DNA of 64,000 nucleotides from Bacillota bacterium (GCA_015059495.1 SVAI01000001.1:124001-188000), one strand, 5' to 3'. Counted from the first letter of the stretch, positions 49,829 through 59,292 are shown. Translations and numbers: made by a program. The notes: generated from the letters alone by a model not told the origin.

Positions 49829-51143
49829 ATTTTTCTGATAGTGTATTAGTTCTTTTTAGAACTTTTGAATCTATTATTATCTTTCTAACACATTCCTCTT
49901 GAACATCATTTATAATTGTATTTCTTTTATTGTATACTTTTTCTAAATCTGTTTTATCAAATAGCATAGAAGTATAAGCTTGTAAAATAGCTTTAGTATT
50001 AATATTATGTGCAAGACATTCTATGTCATCTATACAGTTTTCATAGCAAAAGAAACATTGTTCTAGAGCGTGTATTTTATCTAAATAATATTCTTCCCAA
50101 TTTTTAAAACATAATTCTCTTGTACTTTCGCTACTATATAGTGATTGTAGTGGCTTTTTAAAAGCTGCAATATTAACAAAGTTCTTAGGATTAATTAAAA
50201 ATTCATCCTCTAAGCATCTATTTTCAGCTATTAATCTATATTTTCTTGCAATTAAGATATCTCTAAGAGATGTATCTTCGGTTCTTGCTATACTATCAAG
50301 TAAGTATAACATAGTAGAATTATTGAAGAATCCATTCTCATAGTAAGCAACTAGTTTTTTCATAGATAATTCATATTGTTTTTTTATGAAGTATGAATCT
50401 CCAAATTCTTTAGCTAACTTTTCATCAATCTTAGCTTCAGCTTCTTCAATCGACATAGAAGGATTACTTTGATGTAATCTAGCTATAGCATAATATCTTT
50501 TTAAATAACTACCTAATACATAAGTGCGTTTATCACCATAGAATTGATTCTTATTATATTCTTTACTTGCTAAACCATACCAGAAAATATCATTACGAAA
50601 TCTTATTTTAGATTCTGTTTCAGAATCTAATTTGTATTCTATATCAAATTTAGGAAACTTTTCATTATCTTCATAAGAATCATTCTTATCTTCTTCAGTG
50701 TAATTATCAAGATTAAAATCTCCATCTTTATCCATATCGTAGATAACTTCTTCTTTTTCTTTATTATCTTTTTGTAAAGTAGCAATTCCACCATATCCAT
50801 CACCATAGAAATCTTCTTCACTAAAAGGTTCCATATTTCTTATAGCTTCGTTTTCTTCATCATCATCTTTATAATTGCCATCATCTTCACCATATTCAAT
50901 ACATGGTTCAACAATTAATAGTGACATATAATAATCTATACCAGCATCCATTAAAGGATACTTCTTTAATAACTTTTCATTTTCACGCTTAAGTCTTTTA
51001 AGTAAATCTACACATACAAGATAAGATTGACTATCTTCTAATCCTTCACGTTCTAATCTTATTAATTCATTATAGATATTAATAATATGTTTGTTATTTG
51101 CAATTACTTTGTTATAGTCTCTAATTCTTTCTTTTACTTCCAT
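49827..51143 (-). CDS. Protein of unknown function with acidic insert, 438 aa
   Basis: Soluble, helix-rich protein. Residues 1-75 are coiled-coil-like ('IYNELIRLEREGLED'). Residues about 90-180 are very acidic and low-complexity ('EDDGNYKDDDEENEA'). The last 250 residues are helical with several Cys and aromatic residues ('FFCYENCIDDIECLAHNI'). No signal peptide or known motif. Start 51143 has GAGGG upstream on the minus strand. It lies beside the YolD/Y-polymerase pair but has its own terminator. Family not recognised. Confidence 0.65.
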   Translation of the reverse strand: MEVKERIRDYNKVIANNKHIINIYNELIRLEREGLEDSQSYLVCVDLLKRLKRENEKLLKKYPLMDAGIDYYMSLLIVEPCIEYGEDDGNYKDDDEENEAIRNMEPFSEEDFYGDGYGGIATLQKDNKEKEEVIYDMDKDGDFNLDNYTEEDKNDSYEDNEKFPKFDIEYKLDSETESKIRFRNDIFWYGLASKEYNKNQFYGDKRTYVLGSYLKRYYAIARLHQSNPSMSIEEAEAKIDEKLAKEFGDSYFIKKQYELSMKKLVAYYENGFFNNSTMLYLLDSIARTEDTSLRDILIARKYRLIAENRCLEDEFLINPKNFVNIAAFKKPLQSLYSSESTRELCFKNWEEYYLDKIHALEQCFFCYENCIDDIECLAHNINTKAILQAYTSMLFDKTDLEKVYNKRNTIINDVQEECVRKIIIDSKVLKRTNTLSEK

Positions 51144-51192
51144 AGTATCCCTCATATAATTAAGTTTATTGTATTATCATATATAAAGTATG

Positions 51193-51519
51193 TCAAATAT
51201 TTTCAACTTTAACTATTTGCTTATAAAATATCTTAGTATTATCATTTAATACTATTATTTTTTTTATATTATCTATTTTTAATATTTTATTAATTATATT
51301 TAATATTTTACCATTACTATAATAATATATCTTAATACTATCATTATTATAATAAGCTTCTTTTATCTTTAAATCTATTTGTTCTAATTGATCTTCAGAT
51401 AAAGTAGGTTTAGTTATTTTATTCTTCTTTAATTGTAATTCATGCTTCATAGCTAAACTATTAGTTAATGAATCAAATGGTTGATATTTCATCATACCTC
51501 TGTCTTTGTAATCACTCAT
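51193..51519 (-). CDS. YolD-like protein
   Basis: 108 aa. 'YKDRGMMKYQPFDSL' is the YolD-family hallmark (DRGxxKWxPF). YolD proteins are usually encoded directly after a Y-family polymerase (UvrX/YqjW type), as here, with an 8-bp overlap. They are thought to be small modulators of the translesion polymerase. Start ATG 51519 has GGAGG upstream. The C-terminal half has an SH3-like strand pattern. Confidence 0.88.
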   Translation of the reverse strand: MSDYKDRGMMKYQPFDSLTNSLAMKHELQLKKNKITKPTLSEDQLEQIDLKIKEAYYNNDSIKIYYYSNGKILNIINKILKIDNIKKIIVLNDNTKIFYKQIVKVENI

Positions 51520-52759
51520 GATGTCCTCCAATCTTCTTATTTCTATCCATAATAGTAGAATCTTCTAACAAAGCACTAGCTTTTAATATAGAATTCTTAC
51601 CATATCTATCCTTTATTTCATCTATAGCACACTGTATCTTTTCTTCTTGCTCTTTTTGTTCTATATCTTCAAATAAATTTATTTGTACATTATTATTATC
51701 TGTTAAATCACCAGCAGTTATACCAACTTTTCTAATAGGGCTATTATCATAATATCTATCAAATATCATTATAGCATATTTATAAAAATCAGTTTCTAAA
51801 TCAGTAGTGTGTACTTTCATATTATGATAAAAACCACCACCAACAGATTTAGAATATCCAATAGATAAACCAACTATATTAGCTCTCTTATGTGATTTTC
51901 TAAGTCTACGGGTAACAATCTCACACATTTCTTTAATAATAATACCTACATTAGAACCATCATAATCTTTAAATAATACTTGTGAATTAGAATAACTCTT
52001 AGTCTTAGGTATTACTTTATAATCACTTATTATAGCTTCATCTATACCATTACAGTGATAATATAATTCTTCACCCATAATACCAAATAAATCTTTTAAT
52101 TTATTTTTATCATATTGTGCTATATCACCAATCTTATATAATCCTAAATTATTTAATCTTTTTTCCATTCTTGGTCCAATACCCCACATTTTAGATAGGG
52201 GAGTAATAGGCCATAATTTATTTTTAACATCAACATAATCCCACTTAGCTATATTAGATGGATTATGCTTAGCCTCAATATCCATAGCTACTTTAGCTAA
52301 TAATATATTAGGTCCAATACCACACGTAGTAGTTAAGTGTAACTCTTTATATATTCTTTTCATAATATCTTGAGCTAACTCATAATCAGTTTTCTTATAC
52401 ATCTTTAAATAATTAGTAACATCTAAAAAACTTTCATCTACACTATATACATGTAAATCTTTTTCATCAACATAATCAAGTAATATATTAACTACCGCTC
52501 TAGATTTTTCTAAATATAATTTCATATGTGGTGGTACTATTTCATATTTTATATTCTTAGGTATTTCATATAATCTACTTCTACCTTTAACCCCTAACTT
52601 TTTTAGTGCAGGGGTAACAGCCAAAGTAATAGCACCATTACCTTGGTTTGGATTAGCAACCACTAAATTTACTTTAAATGGATCTAAACCTCTTTCAACA
52701 CATTCACAGGAAGCAAAAAAACTCTTTAAATCAATCGCAATAATATTTCTTCGAATCAT
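51512..52759 (-). CDS. Y-family DNA polymerase (UvrX/ImpB/MucB/SamB type)
   Basis: 415 aa translesion polymerase. Palm motifs 'IAIDLKSFFASCECVERG' and 'YSVDESFLDVT' supply the metal-binding acidic residues; 'TCGIGPNILLAKVAMD' and the helix-hairpin-helix 'MWGIGPRMEKRLNNLG' follow. A clamp-binding peptide 'QINLFED' is near the C-terminus. The steric gate and 'CECVERG' segment match the UvrX/YqjW group rather than DinB. RBS GGGAGGT. With YolD it forms the pair common on phages, plasmids and SOS regulons of Bacilli. No classic LexA box CGAAC(N4)GTTCG is visible upstream. Confidence 0.93.
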   Translation of the reverse strand: MIRRNIIAIDLKSFFASCECVERGLDPFKVNLVVANPNQGNGAITLAVTPALKKLGVKGRSRLYEIPKNIKYEIVPPHMKLYLEKSRAVVNILLDYVDEKDLHVYSVDESFLDVTNYLKMYKKTDYELAQDIMKRIYKELHLTTTCGIGPNILLAKVAMDIEAKHNPSNIAKWDYVDVKNKLWPITPLSKMWGIGPRMEKRLNNLGLYKIGDIAQYDKNKLKDLFGIMGEELYYHCNGIDEAIISDYKVIPKTKSYSNSQVLFKDYDGSNVGIIIKEMCEIVTRRLRKSHKRANIVGLSIGYSKSVGGGFYHNMKVHTTDLETDFYKYAIMIFDRYYDNSPIRKVGITAGDLTDNNNVQINLFEDIEQKEQEEKIQCAIDEIKDRYGKNSILKASALLEDSTIMDRNKKIGGHHE

Positions 52760-52863
52760 TTTTAAACCTCCCTTATAAGTATATTTTAACTATAATTAGT
52801 ATACCATATTTCACTATATTTAATTAGTATTATTTGCTATAATTTAGACAAGGAAGTGACTAT

Positions 52864-53571
52864 ATGCAACTAATCAAGGATATATGGACAAAAGATGATT
52901 ATCAAGAATATGTAAAGTATTTAATAAGTCTAAAAGATGAAAAAAATAAATTATTTTCAGAAAAATTAATATTTACTAAAAATGAAATATTAGGTATTAA
53001 ATTACCAATCCTAAGAGATATAGCGAAACAAATATCTAAAGGTGATTATAAGTCTTTCTTAAAATACAATAATTATAAATATCATGAAGAAATATTAATA
53101 TATTTATTTGTAGTAGCGTATTCTAAAAACTTAGATATCTTAAAAGATTGTTTAAATGATTGTGATAAATATATAGATAATTGGTCTTCATGTGATAGTT
53201 TAACTTCATCACTTAAATATATTAAAAATAATGATGAATTCTTTAATATATTTAAAGAGTTTGCTTGTAGTAACTCTGAATACAAAGTAAGAGTAGGTAT
53301 AACAGGTATGTTATTTAATTATATTGATGATAATCATATAGATGAAATACTTAAGACTATAGATAAAGTTAGTGTTGATACATACTATGTTAATATGGCA
53401 GTTGCTTGGTTATTAAATGTATGTTTTATAAAAGAAAAAACTAAAACTCTAAAGTATTTAAAACATACTAAAATAAATGATTTTACCTTTAATAAATTTA
53501 TTTCTAAGTGTAGAGATTCCTTTAGAGTATCTCAAAGTGATAAAGAATTTTTAAAAACTTTAAAAAAATAA
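52864..53571 (+). CDS. AlkD-like DNA alkylation repair protein
   Basis: 235 aa all-helical HEAT-like protein. 'LGIKLPILRDIAKQISKGDY', 'YIDNWSSCDSL' and 'YYVNMAVAWLLNVCFIKEK' match the AlkD DNA glycosylase family, which excises alkylated bases; the N-W-x-x-C-D and Y-x-x-M-A-x-A-W motifs are typical. RBS AGGAAGTGA. It is divergently transcribed from the Y-family polymerase, forming a small DNA damage neighbourhood. Confidence 0.88.
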   Translation: MQLIKDIWTKDDYQEYVKYLISLKDEKNKLFSEKLIFTKNEILGIKLPILRDIAKQISKGDYKSFLKYNNYKYHEEILIYLFVVAYSKNLDILKDCLNDCDKYIDNWSSCDSLTSSLKYIKNNDEFFNIFKEFACSNSEYKVRVGITGMLFNYIDDNHIDEILKTIDKVSVDTYYVNMAVAWLLNVCFIKEKTKTLKYLKHTKINDFTFNKFISKCRDSFRVSQSDKEFLKTLKK

Positions 53572-53572
53572 C

Positions 53573-53600
53573 TTGAAAAACAATTGTTTGGTGTTACAAT
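53573..53600 (+). promoter_or_regulatory. Promoter of the nucleotidyltransferase gene
   Basis: TTGAAA (53573-53578), 16-bp spacer, TGT-TACAAT extended -10 (53595-53600). Confidence 0.75.
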
Positions 53601-53621
53601 TAAATCAAGGTAGGTAAGATT

Positions 53622-54515
53622 ATGAGAGATAAGACATTAGTTATTTTAGCAGCCGGTATGGGCTCAAGATTCGGTGGAATGAAACAAACATACCCAGTTG
53701 GTCCTAATGAAGAATTCATCATGGACTATTCAATTTACAGTGCTATAAAGTATGGATTTACTAAAGTAGTATTTGTAATAAGAGAAGAATATCTAGATCT
53801 ATTTAAATCAACAATAGGTGCACGTCTAGAAGGTAAAATTAAAGTAGATTATGCTTTCCAAAAACTAGATATTATTCCAGAAGGTTTTAGTGTACCAGAG
53901 GGTAGAGTTAAACCTTGGGGTACAGCACATGCTATTTACTGTGCTAAAGATAAAATCGAAGGCAACTTTGGTGTTATAACTGCAGATGACTTCTATGGTG
54001 ATATAGCATTCAAAGATTTAAGTAAAGCTTTAGATAGTGATAACTATTCTGTTATTGGTTATCACATCGCAGATACTTTATCAGTTAACGGTGCGGTAAA
54101 ACGTGGAGTAGTTAAATCACAAAATGGTATTATTAATGAAATTATTGAATCATCTTGTATTTTAGAAGGTGATAAAGTTAAATGTACACCACTAGATACA
54201 TCAAAAGAAACATTCTATGTTGATAAAGATAATTCAGTATCAATGTTAATGAATGGATTTACATATGAAATAATTACTAAAATAGAAAACGTAATGAAAG
54301 ATGAATTCGAACATAATAAAGACAACTTAGATACTTATGAAATGTTATTACCAGACATTATGGATGAATCAATTCATGAAGGTAAAATTATTAATGATAT
54401 ACCAACTAATTCAATATGGGTAGGTATGACATATAAAGAAGATGCAGAATACTTATCTAAATTTATTGAAAAAGAAATAGAAAAGGGTACATACCCTAAT
54501 AATCTATGGAACTAA
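53622..54515 (+). CDS. Nucleotidyltransferase (sugar-phosphate type)
   Basis: 297 aa with the NTP_transferase fold: signature 'LVILAAGMGSRFGGMKQTYPVGP', 'RVKPWGTAHAIYCAKD', and metal-binding 'VITADDFYGDIAF'. Such enzymes make NDP-sugars or related activated molecules. The GMGSRFGG-K-Q variant is seen in a Firmicutes subgroup of unassigned substrate, so I give no specific product. Monocistronic with a palindromic terminator. Confidence 0.85.
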   Translation: MRDKTLVILAAGMGSRFGGMKQTYPVGPNEEFIMDYSIYSAIKYGFTKVVFVIREEYLDLFKSTIGARLEGKIKVDYAFQKLDIIPEGFSVPEGRVKPWGTAHAIYCAKDKIEGNFGVITADDFYGDIAFKDLSKALDSDNYSVIGYHIADTLSVNGAVKRGVVKSQNGIINEIIESSCILEGDKVKCTPLDTSKETFYVDKDNSVSMLMNGFTYEIITKIENVMKDEFEHNKDNLDTYEMLLPDIMDESIHEGKIINDIPTNSIWVGMTYKEDAEYLSKFIEKEIEKGTYPNNLWN

Positions 54516-54543
54516 AAAAAGATATCAATTGATATCTTTTTTA
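54514..54543. terminator. Palindromic bidirectional terminator
   Basis: AAAAAGATATCAA / TTGATATCTTTTT perfect inverted repeat between convergent genes; similar in design to the 41782 and 43837 palindromes but with different arms. Confidence 0.9.
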
Positions 54544-55344
54544 TTATCTAAAATATATTAGTACGAATATTGCAACTATTACACAATATATTGAAAACTT
54601 CCATAATTTATTTTTCTTAACTATATTAGATAGCCATTGATAAGTTATGTATGTTGCACCAAATGCTGCAAGTAATCCTAAAGCATAACCTAATAATAAA
54701 CTTGAATCTAATCCTTCTTTAACAACATCAATAGCACTTAAACCAAATGATGCAACACTAACTGGGAAGTATAACATAAATGTATATTTTAAAGCACTAT
54801 CTTTATTTAATTTACATAGTAAACATCCAACTAATACCATACCAGATCTAGATAGTCCTGGAAGTAGGGCAACCATTTGAAATAATCCAATGATTATTGC
54901 ATCTTTAACAGTTAAATCATCGTCACCTTTTTTACCATCAATATTTCTAACAGCAAATAAAGCACATGCAGTAACTAAAAGAGCTAAACCTACAACTTTA
55001 ACTGAAGCAAATGCCTCGATTTGATCTTTAAATAAGAAACCAACTAAACCAACTGGAACACTACCTAAAACTATTAACCAAGAATACTTCCATTCTTTCT
55101 TAAACTTCTTATTACCAAATAAATATTTAAAGAATCCAGTTACTAATCTAACAATATCTTTCCAAAAGATTAATAAAATTGCTATAAATGATCCAAAGTT
55201 AACTATTATTTCAAAGTTTAAATCATTAAACATATTAGTATTAAATAACTCCCTAAATATTAATAAATGTCCAGATGAACTTATTGGAAGTGGTTCAGTT
55301 ATACCTTGTATTAGTCCTAATATAATATATTTTATTAAATTCAT
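54544..55344 (-). CDS. uppP: Undecaprenyl-diphosphatase UppP/BacA
   Basis: About 266 aa membrane enzyme with eight hydrophobic segments. It recycles the lipid carrier for cell wall synthesis by removing a phosphate from C55-PP. The family boxes 'GLIQGITEPLPISSSGHL' and 'LLPGLSRSGMVL' are intact. Start ATG 55344 preferred (AGGTGAT upstream). Confidence 0.96.
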   Translation of the reverse strand: MNLIKYIILGLIQGITEPLPISSSGHLLIFRELFNTNMFNDLNFEIIVNFGSFIAILLIFWKDIVRLVTGFFKYLFGNKKFKKEWKYSWLIVLGSVPVGLVGFLFKDQIEAFASVKVVGLALLVTACALFAVRNIDGKKGDDDLTVKDAIIIGLFQMVALLPGLSRSGMVLVGCLLCKLNKDSALKYTFMLYFPVSVASFGLSAIDVVKEGLDSSLLLGYALGLLAAFGATYITYQWLSNIVKKNKLWKFSIYCVIVAIFVLIYFR

Positions 55345-55413
55345 AATTATCACCTATCTAATTATATAATAAATTTTTAAATTTATAAATATTATTTAAT
55401 AGAGGTATGTAAA

Positions 55414-55614
55414 ATGAATAAGCTATTATTAATATTTATATCTATTATTATATGTAGTATAGGTCTATCATTTATAATTATTAATTTAAATCTCTTATCA
55501 ATAGGTTATTCTTTTATAGATTATATTTATTATATATTTACACACTTTTCATGTAATATATTTTTTATAGGAATAATAATACTTTATATAACAAATAAAA
55601 ACAGATCAATGTGA
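55414..55614 (+). CDS. Small two-TM membrane protein, 66 aa
   Basis: RBS AGAGGT. Hydrophobic segments at about residues 4-31 and 45-60, with a short basic C-terminus. It ends with TGA, one of few such stops here. No family recognised. It precedes the dacB-spmA-spmB operon but is separated from it by a terminator. Confidence 0.6.
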   Translation: MNKLLLIFISIIICSIGLSFIIINLNLLSIGYSFIDYIYYIFTHFSCNIFFIGIIILYITNKNRSM

Positions 55615-55626
55615 TCTGTTATTTTT
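55600..55626 (+). terminator. Terminator of the 66-aa protein gene
   Basis: AACAGATCA / TGATCTGTT stem, ATG loop, ATTTTTG tail; the stop TGA is the first triplet of the right arm. Confidence 0.8.
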
Positions 55627-55652
55627 GTCAAATTAAATACATATACTTAAAT

Positions 55653-56705
55653 ATGAAAAAGATAATTATATTTATATTATTATTAATACCAATTAAAGTT
55701 AATGCATCATATATTGTTATGGATACAGCATCATCTAGAGTATTAGAAGGTTCTAATATCCATGAAAAAAGATTGATTGCATCGACTTCAAAAATAATGA
55801 CTTGTATCATTGCTTTAGAAAATTCTAATATCAATCAAGAAATAGAAGTAGATGATGAAGTATTAAAAGCCTATGGTAGTGCTATTTATATTGAAAAAGG
55901 AGAACATATTAAACTAATAGATTTATTATATGGTCTAATGTTAAGAAGTGGTAATGATGCTGCAGTTGAAATAGCAAACCATGTATCTTCTTCTATAGAT
56001 GAATTTGTTAAACTAATGAATAATAAAGCAAAAGAATTAAATATGAAAGATACTTTATTTATTAATCCTAGTGGTTTAGAAGACTCTAAAGGTAATGGTA
56101 ATATATCAACACCATATGATATGGCATTACTTATGTCTTATGCTTTAAATAATGATTTATTTAAAGAAATAATAGCTACTAAAAAATATATAACTAAAAC
56201 TGATTATAAAACCTACCTATGGATTAATAAAAATAAACTATTATATGACTATAAATATTGTATTGGAGGTAAAACAGGTTACACTAAAAAAGCCAGAAGA
56301 ACTCTAGTAACTGCATCTACTAAAGATAATAAAACTTTAGTTGTAGTAACTCTAAATGATCCAAATGATTTTAAGAATCATAAAATATACTATGAAAATA
56401 ACTTTAAAAAATATAATCTAGTTAATATCTTATCTAAAGATAATTTTAAAGTAGATAATTATAATAATTTATATATTAAAGATAATTTTAATATGTTATT
56501 AACTAAAAAAGAAGAAAATAAAATATCTATAGATTATAAAATAACTAAAGTAGATAATTATAATAATGATGAACAAGTAGGCAAAGCTATAATAAAACTA
56601 GATAATAATATTATTAAAGAAATACCTATATATATAAAAATAAATAAGATAAATAATAAATCTATTATTTCTAAAATATTAGATTTCATATTATTTTGGA
56701 GATAA
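55653..56705 (+). CDS. dacB: D-alanyl-D-alanine carboxypeptidase (DacB/DacF-like)
   Basis: About 350 aa penicillin-binding protein. A signal peptide ('IIIFILLLIPIKVNAS') precedes the catalytic domain with SxxK 'STSKIM', SxN 'RSGNDAAVE' and KTG 'GGKTGYTKKA'. It trims D-Ala from peptidoglycan stem peptides. It is followed by spmA and spmB, the same order as Bacillus dacB-spmA-spmB, so it is probably the spore-cortex type. The tracked start includes the terminator region. ATG 55653 has no ribosome binding site but TATACT ends 5 nt upstream, suggesting a leaderless mRNA. Confidence 0.9.
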   Translation: MKKIIIFILLLIPIKVNASYIVMDTASSRVLEGSNIHEKRLIASTSKIMTCIIALENSNINQEIEVDDEVLKAYGSAIYIEKGEHIKLIDLLYGLMLRSGNDAAVEIANHVSSSIDEFVKLMNNKAKELNMKDTLFINPSGLEDSKGNGNISTPYDMALLMSYALNNDLFKEIIATKKYITKTDYKTYLWINKNKLLYDYKYCIGGKTGYTKKARRTLVTASTKDNKTLVVVTLNDPNDFKNHKIYYENNFKKYNLVNILSKDNFKVDNYNNLYIKDNFNMLLTKKEENKISIDYKITKVDNYNNDEQVGKAIIKLDNNIIKEIPIYIKINKINNKSIISKILDFILFWR

Positions 56706-56707
56706 CA

Positions 56708-57286
56708 ATGGTTAATATTATATGGTTTATATTATTAATTATAGGAATTACTTATTCAATAATAAGTGGTAATACTAAGATATTAAATGATGAAATACTA
56801 TTAAGTGCTAAGAGTGCATTTAATTTAATACTAACTATGATGGAAGTAACAGTCCTTTGGACTGGTATCTTAAATATTGCGGAGAAATCTAATCTTTTAA
56901 AAAAGTTTTCTAATCTAATTAATCCATTACTTTCTAAATTATTTCCTAAAATAAAAAAAGGGGATAAAGCCCTAGATTATATATCATCTAATGTAGCAGC
57001 TAATATGCTAGGTTTGGGTTCAGCAGCAACACCATTTGGACTAAAAGCCATGAAAGAGCTCCAAGGGTTAAATAACAAAAAAGATGAAGCAAGTGATGAA
57101 ATGATAACGTTTCTAGTTTTAAATACCTCTGGTGTAACCATTATACCTACAACAGTAATTGCACTAAGGCTTGCACATAATAGTTCTAATCCTAGTGGTA
57201 TTATTTTGACTTCTTTAATAGCAACTTCTTTAGCATCCATAGCAGGTTTAACACTTGATTATCTAATAAGGAGAAAACATAAATGA
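56708..57286 (+). CDS. spmA: Spore maturation protein A
   Basis: 192 aa integral membrane protein with a nucleoside-recognition (Gate) domain. 'LSAKSAFNLILTMMEVTVLWTGILNIAEKS' and 'NVAANMLGLGSAATPFGLKAMKELQ' are the SpmA signature. In Bacillus SpmA/B are needed for spore core dehydration. RBS GGAG at the end of dacB, start 56708. It ends in TGA overlapping the spmB start (ATGA). Confidence 0.94.
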   Translation: MVNIIWFILLIIGITYSIISGNTKILNDEILLSAKSAFNLILTMMEVTVLWTGILNIAEKSNLLKKFSNLINPLLSKLFPKIKKGDKALDYISSNVAANMLGLGSAATPFGLKAMKELQGLNNKKDEASDEMITFLVLNTSGVTIIPTTVIALRLAHNSSNPSGIILTSLIATSLASIAGLTLDYLIRRKHK

Positions 57287-57786
57287 GTAATTATGTAATA
57301 CCTATAATAATATTAATTATTATTATTTATGGAATAAAAGAAAAAAGAAATATCTATGAAGATTTCTTAAATGGTGCTAAAGAGGGATTATTACTTATAT
57401 ATAATATTATTCCACCAATACTAGCTATTACTTTTGCAGTTAATATCTTTGTTAAGAGTAATTTTTTAAATGATACATTATTATTCTTAAAACCTATTAT
57501 TAATATACCCCTAGAGGTAATTCCCATGGCTTTACTTAGACCAATATCAGGTACAGCAACACTAGCAATTTTACAAAGCATCTTTTCTTTATATGGACCT
57601 GATTCTTTTATAGGTTATCTAGCATCAACCTTCCAAGGATGTACAGATACAACAATCTATGTTTTAGCACTTTATTTTGGTAGCATTAAAATAACTAAAA
57701 CTAGATATGCTTTAATAGTAGGCTTATTTGCAGATCTAATTGGAATAATATCAGCAATAGTTGTAATTTCGATTGTTTATACTTGA
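57283..57786 (+). CDS. spmB: Spore maturation protein B
   Basis: 167 aa membrane protein, partner of SpmA. 'FLNGAKEGLLLIYNIIPPILAI', 'PMALLRPISGTATLAIL' and 'ASTFQGCTDTTIYVLALYFGS' are typical of SpmB. RBS AAGGAG, 4-bp overlap with spmA (ATGA). It stops at TGA. Together with dacB this is a complete spore cortex/maturation operon. Confidence 0.94.
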   Translation: MSNYVIPIIILIIIIYGIKEKRNIYEDFLNGAKEGLLLIYNIIPPILAITFAVNIFVKSNFLNDTLLFLKPIINIPLEVIPMALLRPISGTATLAILQSIFSLYGPDSFIGYLASTFQGCTDTTIYVLALYFGSIKITKTRYALIVGLFADLIGIISAIVVISIVYT

Positions 57787-57837
57787 TTTGTATATATTTT
57801 TTAAATATAATAAATTCCCATATATAGGAGAAATAAA

Positions 57838-59292
57838 ATGAAAAAAATAAGTATATTTTCAACTTGTGTTGACGAAGAAAATTATGTAAAGATTCATAAT
57901 GCAGCAATTCAAAAATATGAAATCACAAGAAATTATAATGAAGCAGATTTTATTATTTATCCAGTATGTACATCCTGTGATACAACAATTGATAGCCATA
58001 AAAATGAATTGGATTCCATTTTATCAACCAAAAAAGATGATGCAAAAGTAATAGTCTGCGGTTGTATAAATTATGTTATAGATGATAGAAAAAAATTTTT
58101 AAATGATCCTAGAATAGATTATATTGTAAGAAAAGAAAATGAAGTGGAAGATATTTGTGAGATATTAAATGTTAAAAACATTGAAGATGCAAATAATTAT
58201 ACTGATGGTGTTACCAAAATAAATATATCAAGTGGTTGTTTAAACCATTGTAATTTTTGTAGAGTGCATTACGCACCAAGACCACTAAAAAGTTTACCAA
58301 TAGAAAAAATAATTGAAAAAACAAAGAATTCTGTTAGTAAAGGTAGTAAGGTAATATGTTTAACCGGTTTAAATACTGCTCAATATGGATTAGATTTATA
58401 TCAAAAACAATCCCTAGATAAACTGTTACAGGAATTATCTAAAATAGAAGGATTAGATGGAATAATCATATCTTGTGCTTCATTATCAGATCTTAACGAT
58501 GATTTACTATATGAATTCAAAACCAATGAAAAAGTTAAAGAAGTAGTAATTGATATTCAATCGGGTAGCGATAGATTATTAAAATTAATGAACGTGGGTC
58601 ATACAGCATCAGATATTCGAAGAGTGATTAATTATCTAGGAGATAAAGTTAAATCCACAAGAATTATTAGTGGCTTTCCAACTGAAAATGAAAGTGATAT
58701 AAAAGATACGATTAATATAATAAATGAGTTATGTATTAATAATGTAGCTATTAGCGATTATGTAAATTCAAATAATACACCATCATCAAAATTGCCTCAA
58801 TTAAAAGATGAGGATAAGAAAAAACATTATGACTTATATAGTTATTATTTAAAAAATAAAAATGTTGAAAGTTTTGAAGATATTGGCATTGTTGTAAATA
58901 TATCATCATTTTTCATTGATTTATATTTATATAGTATAGGTAGAATTAAGCTTCCGATGAGGGAAGAGTATTACGACTTAAATTTAAAGGATGTAGTTAA
59001 AATAAAAAAGGAAAATAAAAAGGTTGATATTCAAGTATTAAAAAGCTGCAAAATTGAAACGCAAGTAATGCCAACATCAAGTGATGAAAGTAAGGATTAT
59101 TTAATGGACATGAGTTCATTAACATCATTTTTTACTCAAGGAGAACATATATTAAATCACAATTTAAATATATTATCAGATAGCCTGTATGCATTATCTA
59201 ATAGCGAGGAAGAATATAAAGAAAAAATCAGTGGATTACCAAAAAAATTACAACGAGAATTAATGATTTCTTATTATAGATATAATAAATAA
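57838..59292 (+). CDS. Radical SAM methylthiotransferase-like protein (MiaB/MtaB group, divergent)
   Basis: 484 aa. The N-terminal UPF0004-like domain keeps three Cys positions ('STCVDEENY', 'VCTSCDT', 'VIVCGCINY'), and the radical SAM motif is 'CLNHCNFC' (CxxxCxxC). 'EVVIDIQSGSDRLLKLMNVGHT' and 'IISGFPTENESD' match the MiaB/RimO/MtaB TIM barrel. The C-terminal 150 residues do not look like a clear TRAM domain and include a helical tail. The usual TRAM is thus absent or divergent. RNA or protein substrate unknown. Codons richer in 'acc', 'gtc' and 'tgc' than its neighbours hint at different ancestry. RBS AGGAG. Confidence 0.78.
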   Translation: MKKISIFSTCVDEENYVKIHNAAIQKYEITRNYNEADFIIYPVCTSCDTTIDSHKNELDSILSTKKDDAKVIVCGCINYVIDDRKKFLNDPRIDYIVRKENEVEDICEILNVKNIEDANNYTDGVTKINISSGCLNHCNFCRVHYAPRPLKSLPIEKIIEKTKNSVSKGSKVICLTGLNTAQYGLDLYQKQSLDKLLQELSKIEGLDGIIISCASLSDLNDDLLYEFKTNEKVKEVVIDIQSGSDRLLKLMNVGHTASDIRRVINYLGDKVKSTRIISGFPTENESDIKDTINIINELCINNVAISDYVNSNNTPSSKLPQLKDEDKKKHYDLYSYYLKNKNVESFEDIGIVVNISSFFIDLYLYSIGRIKLPMREEYYDLNLKDVVKIKKENKKVDIQVLKSCKIETQVMPTSSDESKDYLMDMSSLTSFFTQGEHILNHNLNILSDSLYALSNSEEEYKEKISGLPKKLQRELMISYYRYNK

